Assembly: GCF_039555335.1 (NCBI RefSeq)
Contig: NC_092631.1
Span: forward strand, 4,059,501-4,123,500
Source of the DNA: Amphiura filiformis
Taxonomy: Eukaryota > Echinodermata > Ophiuroidea > Amphilepidida > Amphiuridae
Length of the DNA stretch: 64,000 nt
Direction: 5' to 3'
Part shown: positions 1 to 13,600 of the stretch, in pieces
Position numbering within the stretch: the first letter of the stretch is position 1
Layout: every line of letters starts with the position of its first letter
Notes under the pieces: generated by a model
Databases searched by the model: none
Told to the model about the DNA's origin: nothing
Seen by the model: the letters and a program-made list of their open reading frames with translations, nothing else
Translations under genes and position numbers: made by a program

Positions 1-102
1 AAACAATTATTTGAATTTTCTGCACCAAATTCATTGAACAGGATACCATGAACTCTGTCATGTTTGTGGTATCTATGGAGATCAAATGTGTATCAACAAA
101 TA

Positions 103-592
103 CACCAGGCACAAAAAGAAACTCGTCAGTTATATTCATCCTTGCTGTTCAATAACTTGATAATTTTGGATTCTTCTGAAATATACATTTTGTTAATTGG
201 ACTTTGCTGTCTCATTTGACACCCTGTTCGTGAAAAACGAACAAGATTTGACCAAGATATGCGCCTCCGAAGCCTCAAACCCCAAAATCAAAAGTTGCAT
301 TTTCAACAATTTTCTTTGGGAACGCATCGTTGTATTGCACACAAGCACCACAGGCCAATCAATAAAGCACACAGTGTAACAGGCACAATTGAATCGTTAA
401 AATTGCAACTTTTCATTTTGGGATTTGAGAGTTTGGAGGCGCATATCTTGGTCAATACTTGCTCAATGTTCACGAACAAATGAGAAAGAAAAGTCCAATT
501 AACAAAATGTATATTTCAGAATAATCCAAAATTATCAAGTTATTGAACAGCAAGGATGAATATAACTGACGAGTTTCTTTTTGTGCCTGGTG
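103..592. repeat. Foldback MITE with TA flanks
   Basis: Two long imperfect inverted arms (about 103-345 and 372-592) begin CACCAGGCACAAAAAG and end in its complement. TA sits at both edges (101-102, 593-594), as for Tc1/mariner-type insertion. Confidence 0.8.
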
Positions 593-765
593 TAGTTGAG
601 TCATGCATCCATTGGACATGGGTGTGCCTTAACCTTATCGGCACTAGCCAGTTTGGGCAAGTTATCATCCTGACAGGAACTTTCAACTACCCAGTGCAAC
701 AATATACTTGTTGAATAGGCTAAATTTTCCTGCTTGCAGGCTAGTGAGGGCCAAAATCACTTTAA

Positions 766-1105
766 GGGGGTACTACACCCCTGCCCAATTTTTGCATTTA
801 TCTCAAAAATTATAGCGCATTGGTGACAAGTAAGATATGTATATTATAGGGGCAAGGACTACAATTACTGCACTGGAAATTTTATTTCAGCACAGACAAC
901 AGTTGTGGAGTTACAGTCAAAAATGAGGGGAAACCAATATTTGATCAATAAATCAATAACTACTTGCCTTGAGTTGCTGAATTTTCAGTGCAGTAGTTGT
1001 AGTCCTTGCCCCTATAATATACATATCTTACTTGTCACCAATGCGCTATCATTTTTGAGAATAATGCAAAAATAGTCACAAAATTGGCAAGGGTGTAGTA
1101 CCCCC
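766..1105. mobile_element. TTAA-flanked MITE, family 1
   Basis: Terminal inverted repeats GGGGGTACTACACCC / GGGTGTAGTACCCCC with TTAA at 762-765 and 1106-1109. The arms stay paired over about 130 bp. TTAA duplication is the piggyBac hallmark; assignment is by inference. A related copy starts at 22730. Confidence 0.75.
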
Positions 1106-1549
1106 TTAAATATTTGTGTTTGAGTGCAATGTTTACCGTACATTTCAGAGCTGTTCAAGGGCCCACTACAATTGTGAGAAAACCGGATCTGGTCCAAAGA
1201 CCACCTGCTGACAACCCCTGGTTTAAATACATTCCTGCCAGTACATGAATGTCTTCAGCTTTGTTGCAAAAATATCACCTAATAACTGGTAGAAAACCAA
1301 TATTCAACTAGAATTACGCGGTTCGTAATTAAGGTGGCCCCCACAAAACTATACACCACATGAGGCCACCATATACTATCACAATACCAAGTTTGAAGTT
1401 GATCGGTGATTGCGTTTAAGCTGGAGAGTGGATTAATGAAAATGAAGGCAAAACAGGGCCAAAAATGCAAAAAGATGAATTACCCCATTTCATAAATGTT
1501 TATGTAAGATTAAAATGGTCACCTATAATGTTGCTATACAATACATTAC

Positions 1550-1652
1550 CTGTGTAAGGTCTAATAGTTCCAATAATGATTTCACATGAGGACTGGGAGA
1601 ATTCCTTACAACATCATTCTCAAAATAGGACAAGGCTCTCAAATCGATAAAC
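1550..1652 (-). CDS. ELAC2: ELAC2 exon 20, last exon found in window
   Basis: 103 bp, acceptor CTTTTCAG, donor GTAATG. In phase with exon 19 it reads FIDLRALSYFENDVVRNSPS.. HVKSLLELLDLTQ. The rest of the C-terminal half, with the later metal ligands, was not found in 1-1549 and must be to the left. Confidence 0.8.
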
Positions 1653-4600
1653 CTGAAAAGCAAAACAGACATGGAAGCTTACAAATTATTTTTGTGACTG
1701 TATTCTTGACAAATTAACATCTTGTGTTGCTAGAATAAATGAATGGATGGTGGACAATATGCTCCAACTTAATCAAGACAAAACAGAATTTATTGTTTTT
1801 GCAAATAACCGTGTTTTGCCTACACTTCAGAATTTTCAACTCAAACTTGGCAACCTGTGTATTCATCCAAAATCATCTGTGAAAAATCTTGGTGTTATGC
1901 TTGATTCTTCTCTAGACATGTCTGTTCACATAAATTCAATATGTAGTTCTGTTAATTTTCATATCGCAATCTGTGGCGTATTCGCCGTTTTATATCACAG
2001 GAAGCTTGTCACAATGCTGTCAGAGGGTTGGTACTGTCTCGTCTAGATTACGCCAATTCGCTTTTACTAGGTGCACGTGCAAAAGATCTTATGCGTTTGC
2101 AGCGCCTCCAAAATAAAGCTGCGCGCCTGGTTTTTAGTTGTGGATGGGACCAGCCCTCTGCCAGCTTACTTGACGAGCTTCATTGGCTTCCAGTTAAACA
2201 AAGGGTTCATTTCAAATTACTTCTGTACATTTTCAAATGCATAAATGCTCAAGCTCCAGGTTACCTGATTGATCTAATTCATCTCTTGAATAGTAGTGTT
2301 GTGCTTGGTCTCAGATCTCGACTTCGTTCCTCATCTGATCTCACCCGCCTTTGGGTTCCTCGCTCTTTTAGAAAGGCTGGGGATGCTTCATTTGCCATAG
2401 GTGCTCCCAAAATATGGAATGAGCTCCCTACTGAGATCAGAGAGGCGGAGTCGGTGTCTGGGTTCAAGCGCATGCTCAAAACTCATCTTTATCCAGATTA
2501 GTATTGCTGCTTGTTTTGTATATTTTATTCAATTGTTGTAATTGCTTTGTATAATTTGCTTGAATTGATATTGTATATGTTTTCTTGTAAGGCGCTCTGT
2601 GCTTTGTGGAGCGCCATATAAATGTTTTATAATAATAATAATAATAAAAAAATAATTAGCTAATTTCTGACAAATATGATATATTATCATTCAGTAGACA
2701 TGAATAACGACATTTCATTGGTTAATAGCCAATTCATATAATTCCGTATCGTTCAGTTTTCATAAATTATCGTAAATTCTATTACCCCACGACCCATTAT
2801 TCAAAATCGCGCGCTGTGATTTGTTGAAACGCGTCACGTGACAGACCATTAATTAGCGATAAAGTGTCAAGGGCACGAACTTTATGTTCTTCTATCATCA
2901 CAGCGCACAGCAAAGCGCACAGCACACCTGCTTATGTAGGGGAGAATGGAATGCCAGGTGTGTGTTATTGTATGTGCATACCTGCTTATAGGGGAGAATG
3001 GAATGTTAGGTTGTGAGCTGTTGTGTTATTGGAATGTGCATATGCTTTGGCTACGTGTAGGCGCTACACCTTGAGGTAAACAACTTGAAATATTTGGGCA
3101 AAAAATGTGATATTTTCTCTTTAAATCGCACTATTTTGTGGTAATAGAATAGAAATAAAGGGTGCAGCATTATCCTTTACACGCAAATAATGTGTCCTCG
3201 GCAGTAAAATCGTTTAAATAATGGGTTCGCTCGCCTCACCCATTATTTACGTTTTACTGCCTCGACACATTATTTTAATGTAAAGGATCATGCATTACCC
3301 TTTATTTCTTAAATATATAGCCGTATTAATCAGCTCTTAATCAGCACCGGCAATCAGCGGGTCTGCATACTCACATAGTATTGTAACCGTGCTGATCGCG
3401 TATGCGGTAGAGACGGCAATTGCACGCTAACTCACGTCACGCGCTAACTGTGCATCGCGCGTTGGCAAAGGCGCACCATATTATATGGCCTGGCGGTAGT
3501 CGCATGACAGAAAACTGTAAAAGCATGCATGTAAGTGTTTGAGAGTATAAATTGATTAATTTATGTTTGTTTGTTTGTTTGTTTGTTTGTTTGTTTGTTT
3601 ATTTATGTGATTATTCGTGTGATATTTTTCGTATTGCATGAACAAACAGGGGATAACTAATAGTATCAAATGTCTCTTTTATGTGAAATTTCATGGGATC
3701 ATTGAGAAATGTTTGAGGGCATTGGGACCTCTACCATTGATGTATAACAATATTAACATAACTAAAGTCCTGCGTTCTATGGGAAATCAGTGCTGCCCAT
3801 TGAATTGACTCCTCAGGTTTTTAAAAACAAAAAAGAAACAAATGAAATATTACAAAAACAATTTTAATAAATAAATAATTATTTATAGCATTATAGCATT
3901 GCGGATTAATATCAATATTTATTTCGAGAACTGTCTTGTGACATGCCGCCAGAAGTATCACAAATTATTAATACAAGTCCTACATGTATACTTTGTCTAC
4001 TTTATTTAACAGACACAATAAATACCAGACATCAACTATGTCACTCTTAGCATGGGTCTACTTTTCGACGCAGTGGTAAATACCTAACAATTCCCGCCGA
4101 TTACGAGCTGATCAAAGTATAAATCAACTACAAGCATTTGTCTCTCGATTGCTGTAACTGCTACTACGATACATGTTTGATATAAAATTGGATGGATTGA
4201 GCATGATACACAAAGATATTGGTCGAGCTGTGAGTTTTAAAAGCTATTGTGCGAGGCGATAGCCGAGCACGATATGTTTCCAACTCACAGCGAGACCAAA
4301 ATCTTTGTGTATCGTGCGAAAGAATCCATTCGATTTTATCATTATTATGCTTTGAGAATCTGATTTTTTGGTCAAAAATGTTGAAAATTTTTTGGTCACA
4401 AATGTGATTTTTGGTCAAAAATGTGGGGTTAAAAGTGGGGTCGCTAAACGGTGTTACGATATCTATACGCTACATGTATGGTGATCGTGGACTGCGTGCT
4501 CATGCAGAGACCTCCGTGTTCAGGTGAAATTGGTCGCCAATATCCAGAATAATTGGTTTTTAAAAATGTGTATAAAGTATATGATGGAAGATTCTCAAAG

Positions 4601-7600
4601 CATAATAATGTCTGAACTTGTTTCATTTGGGACTATGACACATTGGGCTATTCCATTTGAAATCCATAACCTTAATTTCAAATGGAGTCACCCATTCAGG
4701 TAACCCCATTTGAAATTAGCCCAATGTTCACATGCCTACTAGTACACACTTAAAGCCTATATAGAGTATAATTTTTTAAGACATCATCATATATACATAC
4801 TTGATACTTCGCTTGAATCTTAATGGTTCACACTCAGCATCGTACATGGCCAGCCAAGGTTTCAACGATGTTGGCCCAACGATGATCAGTTTTCTGTTGG
4901 ACTCTCCCCTCTCATCCTGAAAATAGAACAGAAAATTGTACAGAAGACTAACAATTTAGTAAAAGCTACAGAAAAAGTCTGGTATATCATTTTGGACTTA
5001 TCCTCCACATAAAACTGCATCATATTAGCTTAGCACAGATATCTTCTATTGGGTCATTCCACTTGAAATCCATACACCCCCTATGAAAGACATGACCTTA
5101 ACCTCCCACACAGGGAGTGTGAATTTCAAATTGGGTTACCTGAATGGGTGACTCCATTTGAAATCTACACGCTCCTGTATGGAAGATTAAGGTCATGTCT
5201 TCCATAGGGGGTGTATGGATTTCAATTGGAATAGCCTGTTGATTGTACAGCTTTATAGAATCTTTACACTATGAATATCAATCTTACAACAAAGATACCC
5301 CTCACTTCAGCATCAACAGGGCATAGGACCTGATCAGTAACAGTTGTTAGTCCAAGAATTCATAATATTTATCTGAATAATAGGATTTTGTCTGTGTACA
5401 ACGGCTCTTGACTATTGTATGTTTTTCTTCTTTGATTTACATATTAAAACAAAAGCAAAGCGAATCTTATAGATCCAACACATTTTTAACAGCCTCTAAA
5501 ACAGCTTACTTATCATGGCATAAGAATGAATAAATAATACTCACCATTATCCTGTTCCATTCAAGTACAATTTGAATTAAACCCTGGAAAGAAACAAAAT
5601 CAAGAAGAATCAAGTTGATTCCAAAAGTTGCACAACTGTGACAAAGTTCTCTAATGCTACAGTAAAATTAAGTATTTCTTTGCCAAACTGGAACACTATG
5701 AACGCTATAAACACACGCACACAAACACGCCTTACATTGCGTACACGCTTAATACGCTACATGGACGCAACGCGTATGTTCCAGTTTGGCCAAGAAAGAC
5801 TTCATTTTACTGTCATGATAAATATACACACATAGAGTGGATATGACAAAAAGATGAAGCCCCTATATAGGGACCTGAGTGGGGACCTTAGTGTGTGTGT
5901 TTAAAGGAAATCTGTACCATAAACTAATGGCTATATAGTTGCAGTAATAATAAAAGACAGTAAAAGTCCCAAGCTTATATACGTCCAAATAAAGGAGAAA
6001 TTCTTAATTCCTTACGACGATCAGCGGTCAGCATGCAATCCATGGTAGCTGCCATATTGATACCCGGTGTATTTTTTATTACGCTGTAGCGGTACCCCGA
6101 TTTTGAAACCAGCCAAATCCGTGCCACAAGCCTCGTCCCTCGTGAACTTTGGTGACACAAAGCGAATACTACCAAAGTTCAGATTCAACATTCCTTCAAA
6201 AGAAAACGCGACAATTTTTACCCATAAAACTACAGAAGAACATAAAAAAATTTATTTTAAGTAATATTTATGATCAACAATGTCTTTTGAGAACGAAAAG
6301 TGTAAAAACAGCACTAAAAACCAAAATTTGCTGTTGGGGTCGCAAATGCCACACAGCAACACACGATTGATTTGCCCGTCAACGAACCCCAGTGGGTCTG
6401 TGTGAAAGGTTACACTACCGTTTCTGGTAGAAAGGATTCGCAAGCAGCTATCAAGGCGGCTTCCTTGAATCGCAGAACGAAGGATTAAAAGTGCTTTTTC
6501 TTTGTTAGGAATATTCCGAAATTCATATAGACAGTCTGGAATGTTTAATTTAGAGGTATATAACTATATTAGCCATTGATTAGTTTATGGTACAGATTTC
6601 CTTTAATTAGGGATTCAATCATGTTTCACCATTGTTCATCACCGATTGACAACGATGCGTCTGCATTGTCTGCGTGGTTTACTTCACGAGGGCAACTAAA
6701 GCCTGATGGAAGAAAACCATGCAGATGCGCCGGACGCGAGTTTGTCATTGCCACTCAACCTTATCAATGATTTCTCTGTTGATATCAGCAAAAAAGGTAA
6801 AGGATATAGTAGCTGCTACCTCCAACATAAGAGCGTGTTTACACATAAGTTCCAGGCATGACGGATTTTAAGCACTAACGTTGTGTTCGCATATATGCTA
6901 CTAGACTGTGGATTCATCACTGATTACAACGCTTGGCTCCTGTATGTACAAACGTATAGGAAGATTTGGTAAACATAATATTACAACTACTTACACTATG
7001 GTGATCTAAGTGAATATGAGACACAAAGATGCAGTGGAGCTTGGCAATGATGTCGTCAACATGCTTGCTGCCATAGAAACGATACAACTGTCCATAGGTC
7101 CCATCTCCACAGTCCAAGAGAAGAGATTGTGTTTCACTAAAAAACATATGAGAAAAAAAATTATAGTTTCTAATAAATACGTACATGCCAAACAGGGGTA
7201 TATAAACTAGATAATTCCCTACCTTTTGGCATTGAAAAACATGTCAAATCAGGGAAATATACACATCTCTTGAAAATTGAGGTATGGACAAAACAAACCC
7301 TTCTGTAAACTATATATATACCCCCAGATGCCAAGAGCTATGACATATTGGATTTACAGAATTATAAAGTATATTGCAAACATTTCTTCAAACATTTTGT
7401 GACTCCTACTAAGTAAAATATGATTGATTTTTGATGAAGAGTGTTTTTTGCTGATTGTTAAAAAACGATTTGTGATTGGTCATAAAGAAGTTGTTTGTTG
7501 CTCAATGAATGTGGTGTAGCCCAGGTCTAATCTACTGAGCATTTACATGTTTCTTTTAACCAATTACCAATTATTATATTAATAAAAAACAAACAATCTA

Positions 7601-10600
7601 TGATGGAGTGAACAATAAATTGCTAAACACATCAGGCCTGTGAGTGGTGTTTAAAAAAAGAGGAAAATTTATCTACCAATTCAATGCTATTTGTGCTTAT
7701 TGTGGGTTAAGTTAAGGAATAAGGTTATGGGGTATTGGGTGGGTTAAGTAGCTTTAAGTGGTGTTAGAATGGGTTAGCTAAGTCATGGTGTGTTATGGTG
7801 GGTTAAGGGGTGTGAGTTAAGGGGTGATAGCTTGGGGTCATGGGGCATAGATATTTGTGTTTGCTCAAACACAGCTAAGCTATCTAATCTAGTCTTATTT
7901 AGGGTATCTCACCTTACATTAAGCAGTATGCCTGTCACGTTTCTGTCTCTCATAGGGACGGCTGAACCAGTACCAGTAAATACAAGTTCAGGATATTTGT
8001 TGTTAATATTACCATGGGAACTAGGCAATATTTCTAAACTATTCTTCAAATCCTCAAGACTGCTATGAAATTCCTGTGGTAACTCTTCCACTTCCTTCAA
8101 ATATTCCTTGACATTGTCTGATGGAACATGTTCCCTGCAAAGAGACAACATTTCAACAAAATTATATCTTTGTTTAGATGTGTATATGCTACATTTTATA
8201 TTTCTTGTTGATAAAGTTTGTGTGATCATTCAAAAGGTGACACAAAACTCCATTAGGCGACGAAAAAAAGAAAACCTGTTCTACGGGCGGACGGACCTTT
8301 CAAGTAGGGTCGGTCGGTCGGGCTTTTTTTTTTTTCTTTTTTTTTTTTGAAATGACCCATAAAATCACCAAAATCTGTAAATATTTGCAATTTGGGAAAA
8401 TACAAAAAAAAAAATTTGTTCCTGAAATTGTCAAAATTTGTACAGGAAAATATTTTTCAGAATTTGGTCAAAATCTGGGTCGGTCGGGCCCGTAGAACAG
8501 GGTTTTCTTTTTTCGTCGCCTTAACTCAAGTTAGCCAAGAATGCCAACAAGGTAAATGCTTTTTTTGTCTATCAAAATTAATATTTTTGTTTAAATTTGT
8601 CTACTATCCCTGTGGTTTGGGGTTTTTATTTTATTTTTTTTGTCTTTGTCTTGTTCCCCACACCAAGTTAGTATACCATCAAAGTCAGTTGCTTCACTCT
8701 TTTGAAAAATCTTTGTATTTGGCACACAAGTCCTTGTATTATCTAAGGGGAGAAATTTTGTAAATACTGTCGTAAACTGCCTTCATTATAACTTGAACTA
8801 TACATACCAACTAGTCAATGTCCATCTTTCAAGCAACGATTAAGATTGATTTTATGTGTGATTTTTTTAAAGCATAACTCGCAGACAATTTTTATAAAAC
8901 TTACCTGGTCCAGCCTAGGTCAGGTCGTAGATGATACAACATAAATGTCTCACCTTCTTGTAATCTGAATGAGTCATCACCCTGAAAATAAAAGGCAGAG
9001 GGGAAAACAATTACAGATTGTGTTCTATCACATTCTGCCTGTTACCATTTGTTATGTCATTCAATGTTCCCACTACACTCTGATCAGCTCATAATAGGCG
9101 GGACTCATCACATCTTGGATAATGAATGGTGTACACACTCTAGGGCGCAGCACCTACGCAAAATGCGCTTTGCGCAAGGCATGACCAACATGCGCTTTGG
9201 TTAACTTATGCGGGTGTAAATTTGGACTTTATTGACTCGTGCAGTACCAAAAACTGAAAAATTCTCGTCTATTACGAGCTGATCATAGTATAAGGATATA
9301 TATGGCACATGAGTGGTAGGACTAACCAGAATAGTGACAAAGCTTTCAAGAAGAAAAGAGGTTTTCAATTCAATTTAACCATTTATTGAGATTTTTAACC
9401 TAAGCTTTAATTGTGGCCAAAAATCTCAATGGTCATATTGGGTCAACACCAAAATCCTTAGGGCCGGTTTCTCAAGCATGGCTAGTGGCCAGGCTTCCTA
9501 AGCCATTAGGCTTAAGCCTAATTAGTCCTATACCAGTGATTACAATTTCACATCGTACATCACCTAGAAAAATAAATCAATAACTGGATCCACATTTGTA
9601 AGGCTAGCCTGCTGGCTTATTATTAGGAAGCCTAACCACCAGCCAAGCTTCAAGAAATCGACCTTAGAGGGAACATTGATATTCACTTCAACTGGAAATA
9701 AATTTGAATTGAATTAAATTGAATTCAATTCAACTGTTCTTGTTGAAAGTCAGGTCACTCGCAAGTCATGACCATATGTCAAATTTTGCTTGACCCACTG
9801 GTTGAAAACCCATGAACTTATTATAATTGATTCTTGCTCAGTGGTTGTGATTTAGCTTGTTAGCTGTAAATTTGATTGGATCCTGGGTGTCGTCTATGAG
9901 GTCATAGATGACAGTGGACTAGTTTTTAGCGATTAAAATAAAATGTTATCAAAAATGAGAATAAAACATACAAACTTTAGTTTTTCCTATCCTCTACCAT
10001 GTCACATTATTCTCTACTTCAAAATGATATTGGGAGACATGAGAAAGGGTAATGGAACATTTGACTTGACCATTGTTTGAAATAGGGAACATAATTAACC
10101 TATTAAAATATTATTGATTTCTTCCTAACTTTGTGATAGAACTTCTGCATATAGTGTGTGGTCAATAAGCCCCTCAATTGATAATAGCACCCTAACCAAA
10201 AACACAGATTACACTACAAGATTCCTATTGGGGCCACCTGCACAGGTACACCATCGCCAAGGTATGCCAAGTACCTTGGCTGGTACTGTGCAGTACCAGG
10301 GGAGTACCATTGTAGTACCAGTACAGTATCACTGCTGGTGGGTCCTGTGCAGTAACATCATTGGTACCATGTAGGTACTTTGTGTGCACAAGTCAGGTAC
10401 CTTGGCGACAGTGTACCTGTGTAGGCGCCCCGCAATAAGAATCTTGTAGTGTACTCCAAGAGAATGTGAAATGAATAATAGGTAGCCTGTTGAAAGGGAA
10501 TCTTGTAATGAACCTTACTTGGTCTGTAGGAGCACATGTCTTGTCCTTCTCTGTACTCGCTGTCAGTAACTGTGGAAATATTCCCTGATGGAGAAGGTTG

Positions 10601-13600
10601 AGTTTGGTTTGCAGTCTGTGAGCTCCAAAATGGATAGGAGAATTATTGCTTTGGTTTAAGACTACATGCTCTGTGGATGGACCAAATCTGAAACAAACAA
10701 GTGATGGTGAACATAAGTCAAAGTTGGTTAGGCTCATATCCAATGATGGCTAAGTAAGTTGAGTTTTAAACATAAAGCAAAGCTCTAGTAAACTAATATA
10801 AATTAAGAAACGAATAAATTTAGAACCTATACACTCAAGAATTCTGGTACAGCACTCATTGAACTACAGCAGATTTCTGGTGAATCTTTATTGCTAGTCA
10901 CGATCATTTCCTCTCTCAAATATGCCAGGTCCTTCTAACTTTCCTTTCTGTTTAATTATGATTATTGTGTCGGCCCAACATTAAATGTACATCGTAAACA
11001 TGCACACACAAGTAAGCAAAGATTGTTTTATGTATGGCAAAATAATTTTCCTATGCCTGGGCGAGATACTTGACATGGTCGAGTCTGGACTCTCCTAGTC
11101 CAAGTAACGACATTGGTTTCCAGTCAATCATTCACCTGGAAATAACTTTCTCACCAATTACTATAACAGTTACCAAACCATACATCATGGGCTATTCCAG
11201 TTGAAATCCATACACCCCCTATGGAAGACATGACCTTAATCTTCCACACATGGGGTGTAGATTTCAAATGGCATCATCCATTCAGGTAGCCCCAATTGAA
11301 ATTCACACTCCCTGTGTGGAAGATTTTAAGGTTATGTCTTCCATATTATAGGGGGTGTATGGATGTCAACTGAAATTGCCCGATATCTGTGCACAATCTG
11401 GTAAACTTAAAAAGATAATGGGTTGATTCCTTGAAATTGGGTCACAAATTCAAATGAAGCACCTAAGGTAGAGTCTTTCATCTTGAAGTGTGCCCAACAA
11501 CCCACTTGACCAAACAAAAGGGAGAAAGTTTGCTGCAGTCGCCTACAAGAGGGCACGGTGGCTCAGTGGTTACGGCCTTGGACTCATAATCTGAGAGCTT
11601 GCTTGATGTGCGTGGGTTCGAGTCCCCGTCCCGCCACCGTGTTGCGCCCTTGGGCAAGGCGCTTTGTCTCGCTTGCCTCATCCCACCCAGGTGCAATGGG
11701 AAGCTGTTAGGGGTAGTCACAGTCGTTGTACTGATGAACCCCTCGCCATTTGTAGGCAGCAAACGTGGTTCCGACATATTCTAATAACGGCGGAATAAAA
11801 ATGTAAAGCGCTTTGAGGCTGTTTACGGCAGAAAGCGCTATATAAATATCTACATTTATTTTATTTATTTATTTACACATGCCCTTCTTCATGCATTAGT
11901 TTTGGCATTCAACAAAACATGTAAAACTCTACTGGATGATTAAATATAATCTGATATCTATTTCTACTTACTTCTTCATCCATTCTTGATATGACGAGTT
12001 GTCAATTACCTCTTGTGGGCTGATGTGGAAAACAATTTTAGCTGTGTCACTGTCATTCCCTGCATGATGTCTGTAAAATTGAAACAAGGACAGCCTAATG
12101 AATGAGGATAACATAAATATATATTTTTATTCACTATATTGAGAAGGGATCCCATACCAGGTTATCTCAATTCCTTCAAGTTTTGAAAACCAAAGTTACC
12201 AAAAATACTGCTATAATCCCGTCTCACAAATTTGGACTCAAACCCCAAAGTTGGGTCGCAATCTTGCACAAATGCAGGATTTTGGGTTGCAGTATATTGT
12301 ATGCTTATTAAGGGTAGACTAGGTATTGTTGGTCAAAGCAGCCCCCCCAAAATCAATTTTCATTATCTAAATCAATATATTATTGAAAAATAACACTTTG
12401 ATGTTTTGCAAAAGCTCATTCTACAAATCATATACTTTGAAAACTTGCTTGATTTATTATTGTTAGTGAGTTATGTACGTTTTATAAAAGTGTTGTTGTT
12501 TCAGCCCTCTTTACAACATAACTCAAGAACCACAGGACCTACAAAAGTATATCTGTGATATTTAAATTCTTCTAAACACTAACTATAAAATGAGCAATGC
12601 AATTTTGCCAAAGCTCACTACCATTCGCAAGATGCTGTAAACTACCAAATCGCAACAGTTTAAATTAGTGTCTAACCTTAATGTGATCAGTGACATGTTT
12701 CCCAGCATATTTACATCAAAAACAGTAAATATTTCACCACCTGAAGAGTCGCATATTCTGTAGGATCAGTGAAGTACGTAATCCCACCCCTATAATATTG
12801 AAACATTTACAGTCAAAAAAGGATCTATACCCTGGTCAGTATGGAACAATACTCAATTCCCTACCTTGAAAACACCTCATTTGTGGTCACAGCTTCTATG
12901 TAATCTTCTGAAGGGCACTCTAAAACTGAAATTACCAAACATAATCATCAAATAATTACTTTTAATCCTGCAGCAAATTTGGTTTGATAGAACATACAAA
13001 TGTGTCGAAGATAGACCTTTTCGGTAGGGGGGTTGTGTGTGAAGGGGAATATGATAAATAATGATATTTCTATGATGATATTGCTACAGTAAAGTAGTCA
13101 TTACAAACTTGTTAGAAATGAGCTAATTTTGGGATTATGTGTGCTCGCTGTCTAGGCTTAGCAGGTTACATGAATGAAACTATGATTTGTTTAAACATAG
13201 AGACAAAAAAACATACAGATTCTCCATACTGTTTCTTGTCTATTGACCAAATGGTGGCAGTGCCGCCGAGAGCCATTACGGGCCAGGGGGTAAAACAAAT
13301 GTCAGGGCCCCCTTTTTACGGACCCCTGAGGCTTCTTTTCTTTGCTTTTATGGGCCCATTAAGGTATGTTTTCTTTATTTTTTACAGGTCCCTAGGAACC
13401 CTGGTCTGGGGGTAACACACCCCCTTAACCCCCTTGTCGGCAGCACTGAATGGTGGCTCTACATAGAACTGTTATAATAAGTAAGTACTTTGGTAGGAGT
13501 TGCTATTGTAATCCATTGTACCTCCTTGAAATGTGTTACTATCTTACCTATAAAATATATTGCAGGCTCAGATGGACCTAATACATCTTCAGGCTTCACC

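Larger units (their letters stand above)
2651..4800. other. Rest of ELAC2 intron 19: foldbacks and microsatellite
   Basis: No exon seen. Holds an inverted repeat at about 3152-3309 (arms with CCTTTAC), a TTTG microsatellite at 3563-3600, an inverted repeat at about 4190-4333, a second at about 4338-4611, and a short palindromic element at 4640-4733. Confidence 0.6.

Noticed and set aside
1-96. Minus-strand open frame at the left edge (DLHRYHKHDRVHGILFN) considered as an ELAC2 exon
   Set aside because: It does not match the tRNase Z segment expected after exon 20, and no acceptor and donor pair keeps phase.
11551-11625. Functional tRNA gene at the SINE head
   Set aside because: A and B boxes are present, but acceptor and anticodon stems do not fold convincingly and a SINE body and tail follow.
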